Of a DNA stretch of 58,930 nucleotides, positions 50,659-58,930 are shown piece after piece. The notes beneath the pieces were generated by a model that saw only the letters and a program-made list of their open reading frames with translations, was not told the origin of the DNA and searched no databases. Source of the stretch: Acidimicrobiales bacterium (GTDB lineage: Bacteria > Actinomycetota > Acidimicrobiia > Acidimicrobiales > Aldehydirespiratoraceae); NCBI GenBank assembly GCA_029263175.1, contig JAJCXZ010000098.1, positions 1 to 58,930 of the forward strand, in the 5' to 3' direction. The first letter of the stretch is position 1; each line of letters opens with the position of its first letter. The position numbers were made by a program, and so were the translations under genes.

Positions 50659-52113
50659 ATGACGGCCGGACAAGTGCACCACGTGCAGAGACCGGGCCGG
50701 GTCGTGCAGGCTGTCGAGCGTCCGCGCAGCCTCACCCACGCATTGGAGATTCTGACGGCCGACCCGGACGTCCGTCCGATCGCGGGTGGCACCGACCTCC
50801 TCCTCGACCTGCACCGCGGTGGGCCGGGCGAGCCGGTCACCCTTCTCGACCTGAGCGGGCTTGCGGAACTGCGCGGCATCTCGATCGACAATGGCCGCGT
50901 CCGCATTGGCGCCGGAGTCACCCACAATGAGGTCATCGCCCACCCCGACATGACGACGGTCGGCTTGCCATTGGCCCAAGCGTGTCTGGAGATCGGGTCG
51001 CCACAATTGCGCAACCGCGCCACGGTGGCCGGCAACATCGCGACGGCCAGCCCGGCCAACGACACGATCTCCGCTCTCCTCGCCCTCGACGCCAGCGTCA
51101 CGCTGGCTTCACTCGACGGCATGCGCACCATCGCACTCGATGACTTCTTCGTCGGTTTTCGCACGACGGCGATCGAACCAGGCGAACTCATCACTGCGAT
51201 CGAATTCCCGGCGTTGTCGTCTCCCGACGGTGGGATCTGGGTGAAGCTCGGCAACCGCGCCGCCCAGGCCATCTCGGTCGTGCACCTCGGTATCGTCGTC
51301 GATCGAGACGATGTCGGGGTCGTGCGAACAGCGCGATTGGCGATCGGCAGCGTTGCCGCCCGAGTGGTCCTTCTTCCCGAGGCCGCTGCTGCACTCGTGG
51401 GTTCCCGTCTCACCGGCGACGCCATCGAGCGAGCCGCTGAGGCAGCCGTCGACGCGGTGGCGCCCATCGACGACGTTCGCGCGACCGCCACGTACCGCAT
51501 CGACACCATTCCCACCCTGGTCACCCGAGCCCTCGATGCGATCCGAGCCGGGCGCTCGACCACTGAATGGCCGGCTCGCCCGATCTGCCTGACGCGCAGG
51601 TCCGGAGAACGTCGCTCCGTTGATGAGATGGCATCGATCAATGACCGCACCGAAGTCAGCGTCACGCTCAACGGCCGAAAGTTCGCCGCCGCGGGTGCGG
51701 CCTCCGCCACCCTGCTCGATTGGCTGCGCGACGAGGCCGGTCTCACCGGCACCAAGGAAGGATGTGCGGAAGGCGAGTGCGGTGCGTGCACCGTGCAGGT
51801 CGACGGCCGCAGCGTGATGAGTTGCCTCGTCAACGCCGCCCAGGTCGACGGCGCCGAGATCCTCACCGTGGAGGGCATCGCCCCCGGCACGGGCCAACCC
51901 CATCCGATCCAGCAGGCCTTCGTCGATGAGTTCGCGGTCCAATGCGGATTCTGCATTCCCGGGTTCATCGTGTCGGGCGCCACCCTGCTCGAAGAGGTGA
52001 GCGACCCCACCGACGACGAGATACGGCTCGGTCTCTCGGGCAACCTCTGTCGCTGCACCGGCTACTACCCGATCATGCAGGCCATCCGATCCGCGGCGGT
52101 GAGCGACACATGA
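50659..52113 (+). CDS. molybdenum hydroxylase FAD and [2Fe-2S] subunits, fused
   Basis: 484 residues from the ATG at 50659 (GAGGG upstream). Residues 1 to about 300 are the FAD subunit (CoxM type): VRPIAGGTDLLLDLHRGG and IGSPQLRNRATVAGNIATAS. Residues about 324-484 are the two-cluster 2Fe-2S subunit (CoxS type): CAEGECGACTVQVDG, CGFCIPGFIVSG and NLCRCTGYYPI. In xanthine dehydrogenases the 2Fe-2S part comes first; here it is last, as if adjacent coxM and coxS genes had fused. The stop overlaps the large-subunit start. It passes electrons from the molybdenum site to an unknown acceptor. Confidence 0.93.
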   Translation: MTAGQVHHVQRPGRVVQAVERPRSLTHALEILTADPDVRPIAGGTDLLLDLHRGGPGEPVTLLDLSGLAELRGISIDNGRVRIGAGVTHNEVIAHPDMTTVGLPLAQACLEIGSPQLRNRATVAGNIATASPANDTISALLALDASVTLASLDGMRTIALDDFFVGFRTTAIEPGELITAIEFPALSSPDGGIWVKLGNRAAQAISVVHLGIVVDRDDVGVVRTARLAIGSVAARVVLLPEAAAALVGSRLTGDAIERAAEAAVDAVAPIDDVRATATYRIDTIPTLVTRALDAIRAGRSTTEWPARPICLTRRSGERRSVDEMASINDRTEVSVTLNGRKFAAAGAASATLLDWLRDEAGLTGTKEGCAEGECGACTVQVDGRSVMSCLVNAAQVDGAEILTVEGIAPGTGQPHPIQQAFVDEFAVQCGFCIPGFIVSGATLLEEVSDPTDDEIRLGLSGNLCRCTGYYPIMQAIRSAAVSDT

Positions 52114-54350
52114 GCATCGGTCAATCTCCCGTTCGCCAGGACGCTGCACCCAAGGCCGACGGCTCCATCCAGTACGCCGGCGACGCCGTCCCCGACAACG
52201 CGCTTCATGCCGTGATCGTGTTCTCCGGCAGGCCCCACGCCCGCATGGTGTCGATGTCGACTGATGCCGCCCGGGCCATTGCCGGGGTCGTCGATGTGAT
52301 CACAGCCGCCGACGTGCCTGTCAATGAATACGGCCTCACAATGCTGGACCAGCCCGCGCTGGTCGGCGTCGACCACACCGGAGTCGCAGCGGTGGATGGA
52401 GCCATCAGCCGATGGGAAGCCGACCAGATCGCCGTCGTGATCGGCGAGTCGCGGGCAGCCGCGGGCGCCGGGGCGGCAGCCCTCGACGTCGACTGGGAAG
52501 ACCTTCCAATCCTCGGCACGATCGACGACGCGCTCGCCCCTGACGCTCCGCTGCTGCATCCGGAGAACGGGTTGCCGACGAACGCCTACCACCCGCTGAA
52601 GATCCGCAGGGGCGATCTCGAAGCGGGTTGGGCCGACGCCGAGGTCGTGATCGAGGGCACCTACACCGTCCCTCATCAAGAACATGCCTATCTGCAGCCC
52701 GAGGCGGGCACCGCCTATATCGACGACGAAGGCCGAGTGACGATCGAGGGCGGGGGTCAATGGACCACAGAGGACCGCGAACAAGTCGCTCACGTTCTCG
52801 GCCTGCCCGACGAACGGGTGCGGATCGTCTACAAGGCGATCGGCGGGGCGTTCGGTGGCAAGGAAGACATGTCGATCCAGATCGCACTCGGTCTCGCCGC
52901 AATGCGGTTGGCCGAGCGTGGAGAACGTCGGCCGATCCACTGCCGCTGGTCACGCGAGGAATCGATCGTCGGCCACCACAAACGCCACCGGGGCCGGATT
53001 CACCTTCGGCTCGGTGCCACCAACGAGGGCATCATCACGGCCCTCGAGGCCGACGTCACCCTCGATGCGGGCGCCTACAACTACACGTCCAACAAGGTCT
53101 TGGGCAACGCTCATTTGACCGTCAGCGGCGCCTACCGCGTTCCCAATGCGCGTATCGACAGTCGCGCCGTTTACACCACAACCGTGCCCGGCGGCGCGTT
53201 CCGGGGATTTGGTGGACCGCAGGGAGCGTTCGCCATCGAAACGACGATGAACAAGCTTGCCGCAGCGCTCGATATCGATCCGGTCAAACTGCGTCTGCTC
53301 AACGCTGTGGTCGACGGAGACGAGGGAATCACCCAGGCCGTGCTGCCCGAGGGAGTCACTGCTGTCGAGGTCATCACCGCGTGTGCCGGCCGAGCCGCGT
53401 TCAACGAACCAATGGCCGACGTGGAGCCGTTCGCGCCGATCGCCACACTGCCGCCCGAGCCGACGGTGACCCGGCGGGGCCGCGGGTTTGCCACCAGCTT
53501 GAAGAACGTCGGCTTCTCGTTCGGCTTCCCCGAACGTTGCGAGGCCGAGATCCATCTGCACGGCGACGGTGACGAGCCGACGTCAGCCGACCTGTTCCAT
53601 GGGGGAGCCGAAGTCGGTCAGGGCAATCATCTGGCGATGCGCCAGATGACCGCCGAGGTAACCGGCGTGACCCTCGACCGGATACGCGGGCACTTCTCCG
53701 ACACGGCCACATCCGGTGACCCCGGCTCGGCGTCGGCCAGCCGCTTGACGTTCATGTCCGGCAACTCGATCCTCGGCGCCGCCGAGGAAGCCGAGAAGGC
53801 GTGGCGCGATGGCCAGAGGCCCGCCATCGGCAGATTCCGTTACACGCCGCCGCCGACCGAGTCTCTCGACGAAGAGACCGGCGAGGGCCAACCCAACTTC
53901 TGCTACGGCTACATGGCGCAAGCGGTCGAGGTCACCGTCGATACCGGCACCGGCCACATCCGTGTCGACCGAGTGACCTCAACCCACGACGTCGGCCGCG
54001 CCATCAACCCACGCATGCTCCGGGGCCAGGTCGAGGGTGCCGTCGTGCAGGCCCACGGATACGTGCTGAGCGAAGACCTGCAGGTCAGCGACGGGTTCAT
54101 CACCAACCCGCGGCTGAGCGCCTACCTGATCCCCGGCATCGGCGACATTCCCACCGAAGTCGACTCTCAGATCCTGGAACTGGCAGATCCACTCGGTCCC
54201 TTCGGCGCCCGCGGTGTGGCCGAGATGCCGTTCATCACCTACGCGCCGGCTGTCATCGCCGCCGTTCACGACGCCACCGGGGTCTGGTTCGACGAGTTCC
54301 CGCTCACCCCCAGCCGCGTCGTGGCCGGTCTGCGAAACGCCGGGATCTGA
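52110..54350 (+). CDS. molybdenum hydroxylase large subunit (xanthine dehydrogenase type)
   Basis: 746 residues from an ATG overlapping the previous stop. Cofactor and substrate regions include YLQPEAGTAYIDDEG, IGGAFGGKEDM, the substrate-pocket motif GGAFRGFGGPQGAFAIE, HGGAEVGQGNHLAM, and the C-terminal GARGVAEMPFITYAPAV with the probable catalytic Glu705. The AFRGFG motif fits xanthine-type hydroxylases and not CO dehydrogenase, which has a cysteine loop there. The likely reaction is hydroxylation of an N-heterocycle or aldehyde. The amidohydrolase gene follows 3 bases later. Confidence 0.94.
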   Translation: MSIGQSPVRQDAAPKADGSIQYAGDAVPDNALHAVIVFSGRPHARMVSMSTDAARAIAGVVDVITAADVPVNEYGLTMLDQPALVGVDHTGVAAVDGAISRWEADQIAVVIGESRAAAGAGAAALDVDWEDLPILGTIDDALAPDAPLLHPENGLPTNAYHPLKIRRGDLEAGWADAEVVIEGTYTVPHQEHAYLQPEAGTAYIDDEGRVTIEGGGQWTTEDREQVAHVLGLPDERVRIVYKAIGGAFGGKEDMSIQIALGLAAMRLAERGERRPIHCRWSREESIVGHHKRHRGRIHLRLGATNEGIITALEADVTLDAGAYNYTSNKVLGNAHLTVSGAYRVPNARIDSRAVYTTTVPGGAFRGFGGPQGAFAIETTMNKLAAALDIDPVKLRLLNAVVDGDEGITQAVLPEGVTAVEVITACAGRAAFNEPMADVEPFAPIATLPPEPTVTRRGRGFATSLKNVGFSFGFPERCEAEIHLHGDGDEPTSADLFHGGAEVGQGNHLAMRQMTAEVTGVTLDRIRGHFSDTATSGDPGSASASRLTFMSGNSILGAAEEAEKAWRDGQRPAIGRFRYTPPPTESLDEETGEGQPNFCYGYMAQAVEVTVDTGTGHIRVDRVTSTHDVGRAINPRMLRGQVEGAVVQAHGYVLSEDLQVSDGFITNPRLSAYLIPGIGDIPTEVDSQILELADPLGPFGARGVAEMPFITYAPAVIAAVHDATGVWFDEFPLTPSRVVAGLRNAGI

Positions 54351-54353
54351 ACC

Positions 54354-55736
54354 ATGCCGCGCAGGCCCGATCCTGCCGACCTGATCCTGCGGGGCACGGT
54401 CGTCACGATGAACACCCAGCGAGAAGTCATCGACGACGGTGCCGTCGCCATCGCCGGAAACCGCATCGTCGGGGTCGGTTCGCGGGCGGACGTCACGGCC
54501 GACTTCCCCGAAACCACGGTCGCCGGTCGCGCCGACGACCTGGTCGTACCGGGCTACGTGAACGCCCACCAACACCTCACCGCCGATCGACTCGTGCAGT
54601 CGTCGATTCCCGACGACCTTCCTCCCGGCGAATCGATCTTCGAGTGGGCGGTGCCGACCCACGCCGCGCTCACTCCCGACGACGATGAGCTGACGGCCAC
54701 GCTCACCCTGGCCGAGGGCCTGACCAACGGGATCACCACCACGGTGGAGGCCGGCACTGTGGCCCATCCGTCACGGGTCGCCGCGGGCGCTCGCGCCATA
54801 GGTGCTCGCATCACACTCGGCATGTGGGGCTGGGATGTCGAAGACGGCCCGTTCGCCGCGCCGCCAGACGAGGTGATCGCCCGCCAGGAGTCACTCTTGG
54901 CGGAGGATCACGGCGCACTGATCACCGCCTGGGTCACCCTCGTCGGGCACGACCTGATGAGCGATGCCTTGCTCACCAAGGCCTCCGCCCTCGCCCGGCG
55001 AGAAACCACCGGCCTCACCTTCCATCTCTCCCCCACCACGGGCGACGTCGATGCCTACCTGGCCCGCACCGGTCGCCGGCCGATCGAGCATCTCGCCGAT
55101 CTCGGGGTGCTCGGTCCCGAGGTACTGATCGCTCACGGGGTGCACCTCTCCGATTCCGAAGTCGAGCTCATCACCGATTCGGGCACCGCGGTGGCGGCCT
55201 GCCCCTGGGCCTACTTGCGGCTGGGGCAGGGAACGAGCCGGGAGTTCCGTCATCTCGATCTCTGGAACCGGGGAGGGCGCCTTGCGCTCGGATGCGACGC
55301 GGAGAACGCCGGCGATGCCGTCGATGGTCTCCGGGCGGCCGCCCTCTTCGCCGGCCTTGCCAAGGACGTGCCCGTCGATCCGACGCGCTTCGGAGCTCAT
55401 GAGGCATTCGAGCTCCTGACGATTCGCGGCGCCGAGGCCATCGGGATGGCCGATCAGATCGGATCGATCGAAGTCGGCAAGCAGGCCGACCTCGTCGTTC
55501 ACGACCGCACCGGCCCGTCGTGGTATCCCCACGCCGAGGATGTCGTGCTCCAGTTGGTCTGGGGAAGCGACGGCCGCTCGGTCCGCGATGTGTGGGTGGC
55601 CGGTGAGCAGGTGGTGGCCGACAATCGCCCGACGCGGGTGGATCTCGGTGAGCTCGCACCAGTGGCCGCGGAGGCGCGCCGGTCGCTGCTGGACCGGGCC
55701 GGGGTCACGCCCCGTCCGAAGTGGTCGAGCCGCTGA
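54354..55736 (+). CDS. amidohydrolase (SAH deaminase/TrzA-like family), operon copy
   Basis: 460 residues, metal-dependent TIM-barrel hydrolase. Metal ligands are NAHQH (His72, His74), His224 in FHLSP, the AHGVH region (His261, His264) and Asp315 in GCDAEN. In most deaminases of this family the third His is followed by a catalytic glutamate (HxxE); here that position is Pro227. Also GCDAEN replaces GTDG. It ends with the usual IGSIEVGKQADLVVHD. Its position 3 bases after the hydroxylase suggests it acts on the hydroxylated product. Confidence 0.9.
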   Translation: MPRRPDPADLILRGTVVTMNTQREVIDDGAVAIAGNRIVGVGSRADVTADFPETTVAGRADDLVVPGYVNAHQHLTADRLVQSSIPDDLPPGESIFEWAVPTHAALTPDDDELTATLTLAEGLTNGITTTVEAGTVAHPSRVAAGARAIGARITLGMWGWDVEDGPFAAPPDEVIARQESLLAEDHGALITAWVTLVGHDLMSDALLTKASALARRETTGLTFHLSPTTGDVDAYLARTGRRPIEHLADLGVLGPEVLIAHGVHLSDSEVELITDSGTAVAACPWAYLRLGQGTSREFRHLDLWNRGGRLALGCDAENAGDAVDGLRAAALFAGLAKDVPVDPTRFGAHEAFELLTIRGAEAIGMADQIGSIEVGKQADLVVHDRTGPSWYPHAEDVVLQLVWGSDGRSVRDVWVAGEQVVADNRPTRVDLGELAPVAAEARRSLLDRAGVTPRPKWSSR

Positions 55737-55824
55737 TTCGTGCCCTCCCGCCTGATCCCCACCGGATGGTCAGACCAACAGACCGCGAGTAGTGTCGGGA
55801 CCCGAACGCAGCCGGAGGAGCCCC

Positions 55825-56355
55825 GTGACGTATCCCAATATTCTCGTATTCGTCGATTTCCCTGTCGATGACGTGGTGGCCGCCACCAGGTTCTACGAAA
55901 CGGTCATGGGATGGGAGATCGAGGAGCGCATCCCGGGTGTGTTCAATCGCATCGTCCCTGGACAGAACCAGAAGGTCGATGACGGGTCGCAGGGTCCCAG
56001 CGGCAACCTCCACATGGGCATCTCGCTGGCCACCGATCCACGACCAGACCCACGGCCGCTCGCCGATCGGGGCAAGAACCACATGCACGACACCGGCCGC
56101 ACCACGCGGGCGTGGATCCTCATCTCCGATGACGATGACATGGACGAGATCATGGATCGCGCCGTCGCCAACGGCGCCACCGAGGAATGGCGCCACCATT
56201 TCTGGACGGAGTTCGGTGGCGCGAACGCGTCGTTCCGCGATCCGTGGGGCAACCAGCTGATGCTCTGGCAGCACCTCGAGGGCATCGAGCAGGACGAAGA
56301 AACCCACGAGTTGATCGGTGATGCCAAGCTGCCCGACGGCTGGACCATCGAGTAG
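55825..56355 (+). CDS. VOC (glyoxalase/bleomycin-resistance) family protein
   Basis: 176 residues from the GTG at 55825, chosen because GGAGGAG lies four bases before it. The fold begins YPNILVFVDFPVDDVVAATRFYETVMGWE and ends with NASFRDPWGNQLMLWQ, the typical paired beta-alpha-beta-beta-beta modules. Some metal-ligand positions are plausible, such as His in GNLHMGI and Glu near the end, but the activity cannot be called. It is convergent with the second amidohydrolase, 12 bases away. Confidence 0.9.
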   Translation: MTYPNILVFVDFPVDDVVAATRFYETVMGWEIEERIPGVFNRIVPGQNQKVDDGSQGPSGNLHMGISLATDPRPDPRPLADRGKNHMHDTGRTTRAWILISDDDDMDEIMDRAVANGATEEWRHHFWTEFGGANASFRDPWGNQLMLWQHLEGIEQDEETHELIGDAKLPDGWTIE

Positions 56356-56367
56356 CGCCCGCCCGGC

Positions 56368-57753
56368 TCAGTAGATCGGGAACTTCGATTTGTCGGGGAG
56401 TCCGCTGCGGGTCGTGATGGCCTCGCCGGCGCGCTGAGCCGCGGCATAGAGCGCCGCTTCGTCGACGGTGGTCATGGCCCCGTCCTCCACGAGCACGCGA
56501 CCGTCGCACACGACGGTGTGAACACCGCGCCCATCGGCCGACCACACCAGCTGGTTCATCACGTTGAGCAGCGGTCGCCACTCGGGCCGTTCGGTGTCAT
56601 GAAGGACCAGATCGGCCTTCTTGCCGACCTCGAGAGAGCCGATCTCATCGCCCATCTGCATTGTCTCAGCGCCGCCGAGGGTGGCCATCTCAAACGCCCT
56701 CTCGGCGGGGAACATCTGCGGATCCTGCCGGGCGTCCTTGAACAGGCCGGCCACGAGATAAGTAGCGCGCATGAGGTCGGAGTAGTTCGACGCGTTGTTG
56801 CCGTCGGTGCCGATGCCGACATTGATACCGGCCATCACCATCTCTGGCATCTTCCCGACCTGGGTGATGCCGTAGCTCACCTTCAGCGCGGTGGTCGGGC
56901 AGTGCGCGACGTGAACCCCGGTCTCGGCCATCACCGCCAGTTCCTGATCGTCGATCTGCACGCAGTGGGTGATGGCGACGTCAGGGCCGAGGACCCCGAG
57001 CTCGGCCAGATGAATCATCGGTCGTTGCCCGAACTCCGCGACGAACCCCTCGGGGTCGAGCTTGGCCGGCGACATGTGAAAGCTCATGCCGGTGCCGTGT
57101 TCGGTGGCAAGTTCGCGCGCCGCTCGCCACAAGGGGTCAGAGCAGGTGGTATGACCGACAAGGGTCGACCAGGCGCCGAGCCTGCCGTCGGCGACTGAGC
57201 CGAAGTCTTCGAGCTGGTGCTGAAGAAACGCGATGGCCTGATCGGTGTCCTGCTTGTAGACGTCGGGCTCCGGAGGAAGGTCCCACACCCAACGGCCGAC
57301 TCGGCCACGGATACCCACCTCGTCGAGGCCGTCGACCACCTCGTCGAGGAAGCGGATCGTGCCGGCCTCCAGGAATGTGGTGGTGCCCGACTTCAGCATT
57401 TCCACGGCAGCGAGCTGACCGGACAGGCGCTCCTCCTCCGCGGTGTGGACGGCGTAGAGGGGACACAACCACATGAACACGTTCTCTTCGAATGGTGTGT
57501 CGTCGGGGACATAGCCCCGGGTGAGCGGTTCGCCGGTGATGTGGATGTGGGTATTGACCAGACCGGGTGTGACCACGAAGCGGTCGCCGCCGACGGTCCT
57601 GGCTGCCCGGAAGCGTTCCTCGAGATCGGCGGCTTTGCCGACGGCCACGATCTCGTTGCCGCGCACAGCGACCGCACCATCGCGAATGATGTCGCGGGTG
57701 GCGTTCATCGTGACGACGTACCAGCCCTTGACGAGCAGATCGATCTCTTCCAT
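56368..57753 (-). CDS. amidohydrolase (SAH deaminase/TrzA-like family), second copy
   Basis: 461 residues from the ATG at 57753 (AGAGGAA upstream). It is a paralogue of the gene at 54354, similar in length and motif order. Ligands are NTHIH (His69, His71), His226 in FHMSP, His263 in THC, and Asp317 in GIGTDGNN. Here GTDGNN is kept, but the position after the third His is again Pro (229) in place of the HxxE glutamate. The ending GDEIGSLEVGKKADLVLHD is typical. It follows the methyltransferase gene by 19 bases and may be co-transcribed with it. Confidence 0.92.
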   Translation of the reverse strand: MEEIDLLVKGWYVVTMNATRDIIRDGAVAVRGNEIVAVGKAADLEERFRAARTVGGDRFVVTPGLVNTHIHITGEPLTRGYVPDDTPFEENVFMWLCPLYAVHTAEEERLSGQLAAVEMLKSGTTTFLEAGTIRFLDEVVDGLDEVGIRGRVGRWVWDLPPEPDVYKQDTDQAIAFLQHQLEDFGSVADGRLGAWSTLVGHTTCSDPLWRAARELATEHGTGMSFHMSPAKLDPEGFVAEFGQRPMIHLAELGVLGPDVAITHCVQIDDQELAVMAETGVHVAHCPTTALKVSYGITQVGKMPEMVMAGINVGIGTDGNNASNYSDLMRATYLVAGLFKDARQDPQMFPAERAFEMATLGGAETMQMGDEIGSLEVGKKADLVLHDTERPEWRPLLNVMNQLVWSADGRGVHTVVCDGRVLVEDGAMTTVDEAALYAAAQRAGEAITTRSGLPDKSKFPIY

Positions 57754-57772
57754 GGGGATTCCTCTCGGATGG

Positions 57773-58867
57773 TCAGCGGGGCTTGGTAGCAGCGGGCTTT
57801 GTCGCAATGAAGGTTTGCTGGAACCCGATGGGTTCGATGAGTCGAAGCGCTTCGAATCCGGCATCGACCAGCCACTCCGAGAAGTCCCGGTGGGTGAATG
57901 TGAACCCCCTCACGGTGCTCGCCATCATGGTGGTTCCCATCAGGACGGCGTGGGGATTGGACTTTCGTTCCATGTCGGGGAAGTAATCGGCCAGCAAGAG
58001 GCGGCCACCGGGGGCGAGCGCGTCGAATGCCCGACGGATCAGGTGCCGTGCACCGTCCGCTCCCTCGGTGCGACACACGTGTCCGAGCACGACGAGGTCA
58101 TAGGCGCCCGACTCGATGTCGATCGTGTGGAAGTCTCCGGCCCGGAACTCGCACCGGTCGGCCACGTCGTGCTCCGCGGCCTTGCGCCGGGCGACATCGA
58201 CGACGCCGTCGAGGTCGTTGACAACTGCGGTGCCATCCGGGCAGCTTTTCAATATGGCGATCGCCCAGGGGGCACCGCCGGCCCCGAGGTCGAGGACGCG
58301 ACTGGCCGGGTTGGCCGAGTAGCGAACCTTCAGATCGGCGCGCCCGGCACAGCGGAACATGGTGGTGAAGGTTCCCTCGACGAGGGGCACATAGAACGCG
58401 GCCGGATCATCTTCGATCGGTGTGGCCGGCCGCCCGTCGCGCACGGTGTCGGCAAGTCGCGTCCAGTTCCCGTGAGGGCCGGGGGCAACGGGCACGAGCG
58501 ACGCCATGGTGGCGGGTCCATCGCTCACGAGATACCGCCGCGCGGTGTCGTTGAGCTCATAGAGGTCGACGAACTGGTCGAGCAATCCCTGAGCCACCAC
58601 TCCATCGAGGAGGGAGCGCAGGTGGTCGACCGGCAGATCCAACTTGGCGGCCAACTCCTCCACACGAACGGGCCCCGTCCACTCGAGGGTGTCGAACACG
58701 TCGAGTTCGAGAGCCGCAACGAGGATGTAGTAGCGGCCGAGACCCTCGATCGCGGCCCAGACCGGGGCCGCGGCCGGTGGTTTGAAGTCGCTCCACGGGC
58801 GGCCCGTGTGGGCCATGGTGTGCGACTTCTTCAGCTCCGGATACGGCGGGTCTCGGGGTTCGTTCAC
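57773..58867 (-). CDS. O-methyltransferase family 2-like SAM-dependent methyltransferase
   Basis: 364 residues. An N-terminal winged-helix dimerisation domain (residues about 35-110: GRYYILVAALELDVFDTL...LRSLLDGVVAQGLLDQ) precedes the SAM domain with VLDLGAGGAPWAIAI, ADRCEFRAGDFHTI and APGGRLLLADYF. This layout is typical of small-molecule O-methyltransferases of plant-like and polyketide pathways. The substrate is unknown. It is adjacent to the second amidohydrolase and the truncated reductase gene, hinting at a catabolic or detoxifying group. Confidence 0.92.
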   Translation of the reverse strand: MNEPRDPPYPELKKSHTMAHTGRPWSDFKPPAAAPVWAAIEGLGRYYILVAALELDVFDTLEWTGPVRVEELAAKLDLPVDHLRSLLDGVVAQGLLDQFVDLYELNDTARRYLVSDGPATMASLVPVAPGPHGNWTRLADTVRDGRPATPIEDDPAAFYVPLVEGTFTTMFRCAGRADLKVRYSANPASRVLDLGAGGAPWAIAILKSCPDGTAVVNDLDGVVDVARRKAAEHDVADRCEFRAGDFHTIDIESGAYDLVVLGHVCRTEGADGARHLIRRAFDALAPGGRLLLADYFPDMERKSNPHAVLMGTTMMASTVRGFTFTHRDFSEWLVDAGFEALRLIEPIGFQQTFIATKPAATKPR

Positions 58868-58888
58868 GGCACGGTGTCAGGATCAGTG

Positions 58889-58930
58889 TCAGGGCTTCAG
58901 GATGATCTTGCCGAAGAAGTCGCTCGACAA
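58889..58930 (-). CDS. C-terminal end of a probable zinc-type/quinone oxidoreductase (partial)
   Basis: The last 13 codons plus stop of a minus-strand gene that enters from the right edge: LSSDFFGKIILKP. The ending GKI(I/V)LKP is characteristic of MDR-family NADPH:quinone reductases. Only this tail is visible, so the identification rests on a short motif. It ends 21 bases before the methyltransferase start. Confidence 0.6.
   Translation of the reverse strand: MSSDFFGKIILKP

Noticed and set aside
51628-52113. Separate 2Fe-2S subunit gene starting at the ATG at 51628
   Set aside because: The frame is continuous with the FAD domain upstream, with no stop codon and no clear ribosome site at this ATG, so a fusion is the better reading.
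54500-55540. Open frames on other strands/phases across the amidohydrolase gene
   Set aside because: They are Arg/Pro-rich shadows of a strongly conserved coding frame.

Overview
The window is high-GC DNA with dense genes, many GTG starts and 1-4 bp gene overlaps. It looks like chromosomal sequence from an actinobacterium. A mycothiol-type glycosyltransferase (MshA) beside a YbjN protein, an RsiG-like protein, a Rex-led heme operon and a quinol:cytochrome c complex with a split cytochrome b all fit an actinobacterial lineage outside the Streptomyces/Mycobacterium core. Acidimicrobiia is my best guess; that placement is inference. I saw no rRNA, tRNA, CRISPR array, transposase or prophage gene, and no gene-free stretch longer than 300 bases.

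Region 1 (1-17646, minus strand) is one continuous respiratory gene train. It encodes a small membrane protein, a 2x[4Fe-4S] ferredoxin, a b6-like cytochrome b, a separate subunit-IV-like protein, a Rieske protein, a di-heme cytochrome c and an unknown membrane protein. These run directly into nuoA-B-C-D-E-F-G-H-I-J-K-L (nuoL is cut by the window edge). A membrane-anchored mono-heme cytochrome c is divergent at 17922-18746. A palindromic repeat with a constant 7-base loop occurs four times in this train, three times in frame at the 3' ends of nuoJ, nuoI and nuoE.

Region 2 (18775-26445) is mixed: a putative zinc peptidase, pgi, a lipoprotein bracketed by two copies of a 55-bp inverted repeat, a PhzF protein, a kinase-like phosphotransferase, a flavoprotein and a YceI protein followed by a duplicated C-terminal tail.

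Region 3 (26577-33588, minus) is a redox-regulated tetrapyrrole operon: rex, hemA, hemC, hemD fused to a GNAT acetyltransferase, a HAD phosphatase, hemB and hemL. A near-consensus Rex operator lies just upstream of rex.

Region 4 (33668-40030) holds an MFS exporter, a beta-propeller glycosidase-like protein, an acyl-CoA ligase, a secreted CAP-domain protein and a two-gene ABC exporter. Region 5 (40027-44959, minus) runs MoaD-like, RsiG-like (c-di-GMP motif), mshA, YbjN, CBS, proC, SAM hydrolase and a 29-residue membrane peptide. Region 6 (45100-48925) has small conserved proteins, a histidine phosphatase, a YgjP metallopeptidase and an ABC1/UbiB kinase.

Region 7 (48994-58930) looks catabolic. 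It has a gamma-glutamyltransferase-like Ntn hydrolase, a molybdenum hydroxylase whose FAD and 2Fe-2S subunits are fused in reverse of the xanthine dehydrogenase order, two related amidohydrolases that both lack the usual HxxE glutamate, a VOC protein, a methyltransferase and the last codons of a probable quinone oxidoreductase. Turnover of an N-heterocycle or amide is likely, but the substrate is not visible in the sequence.
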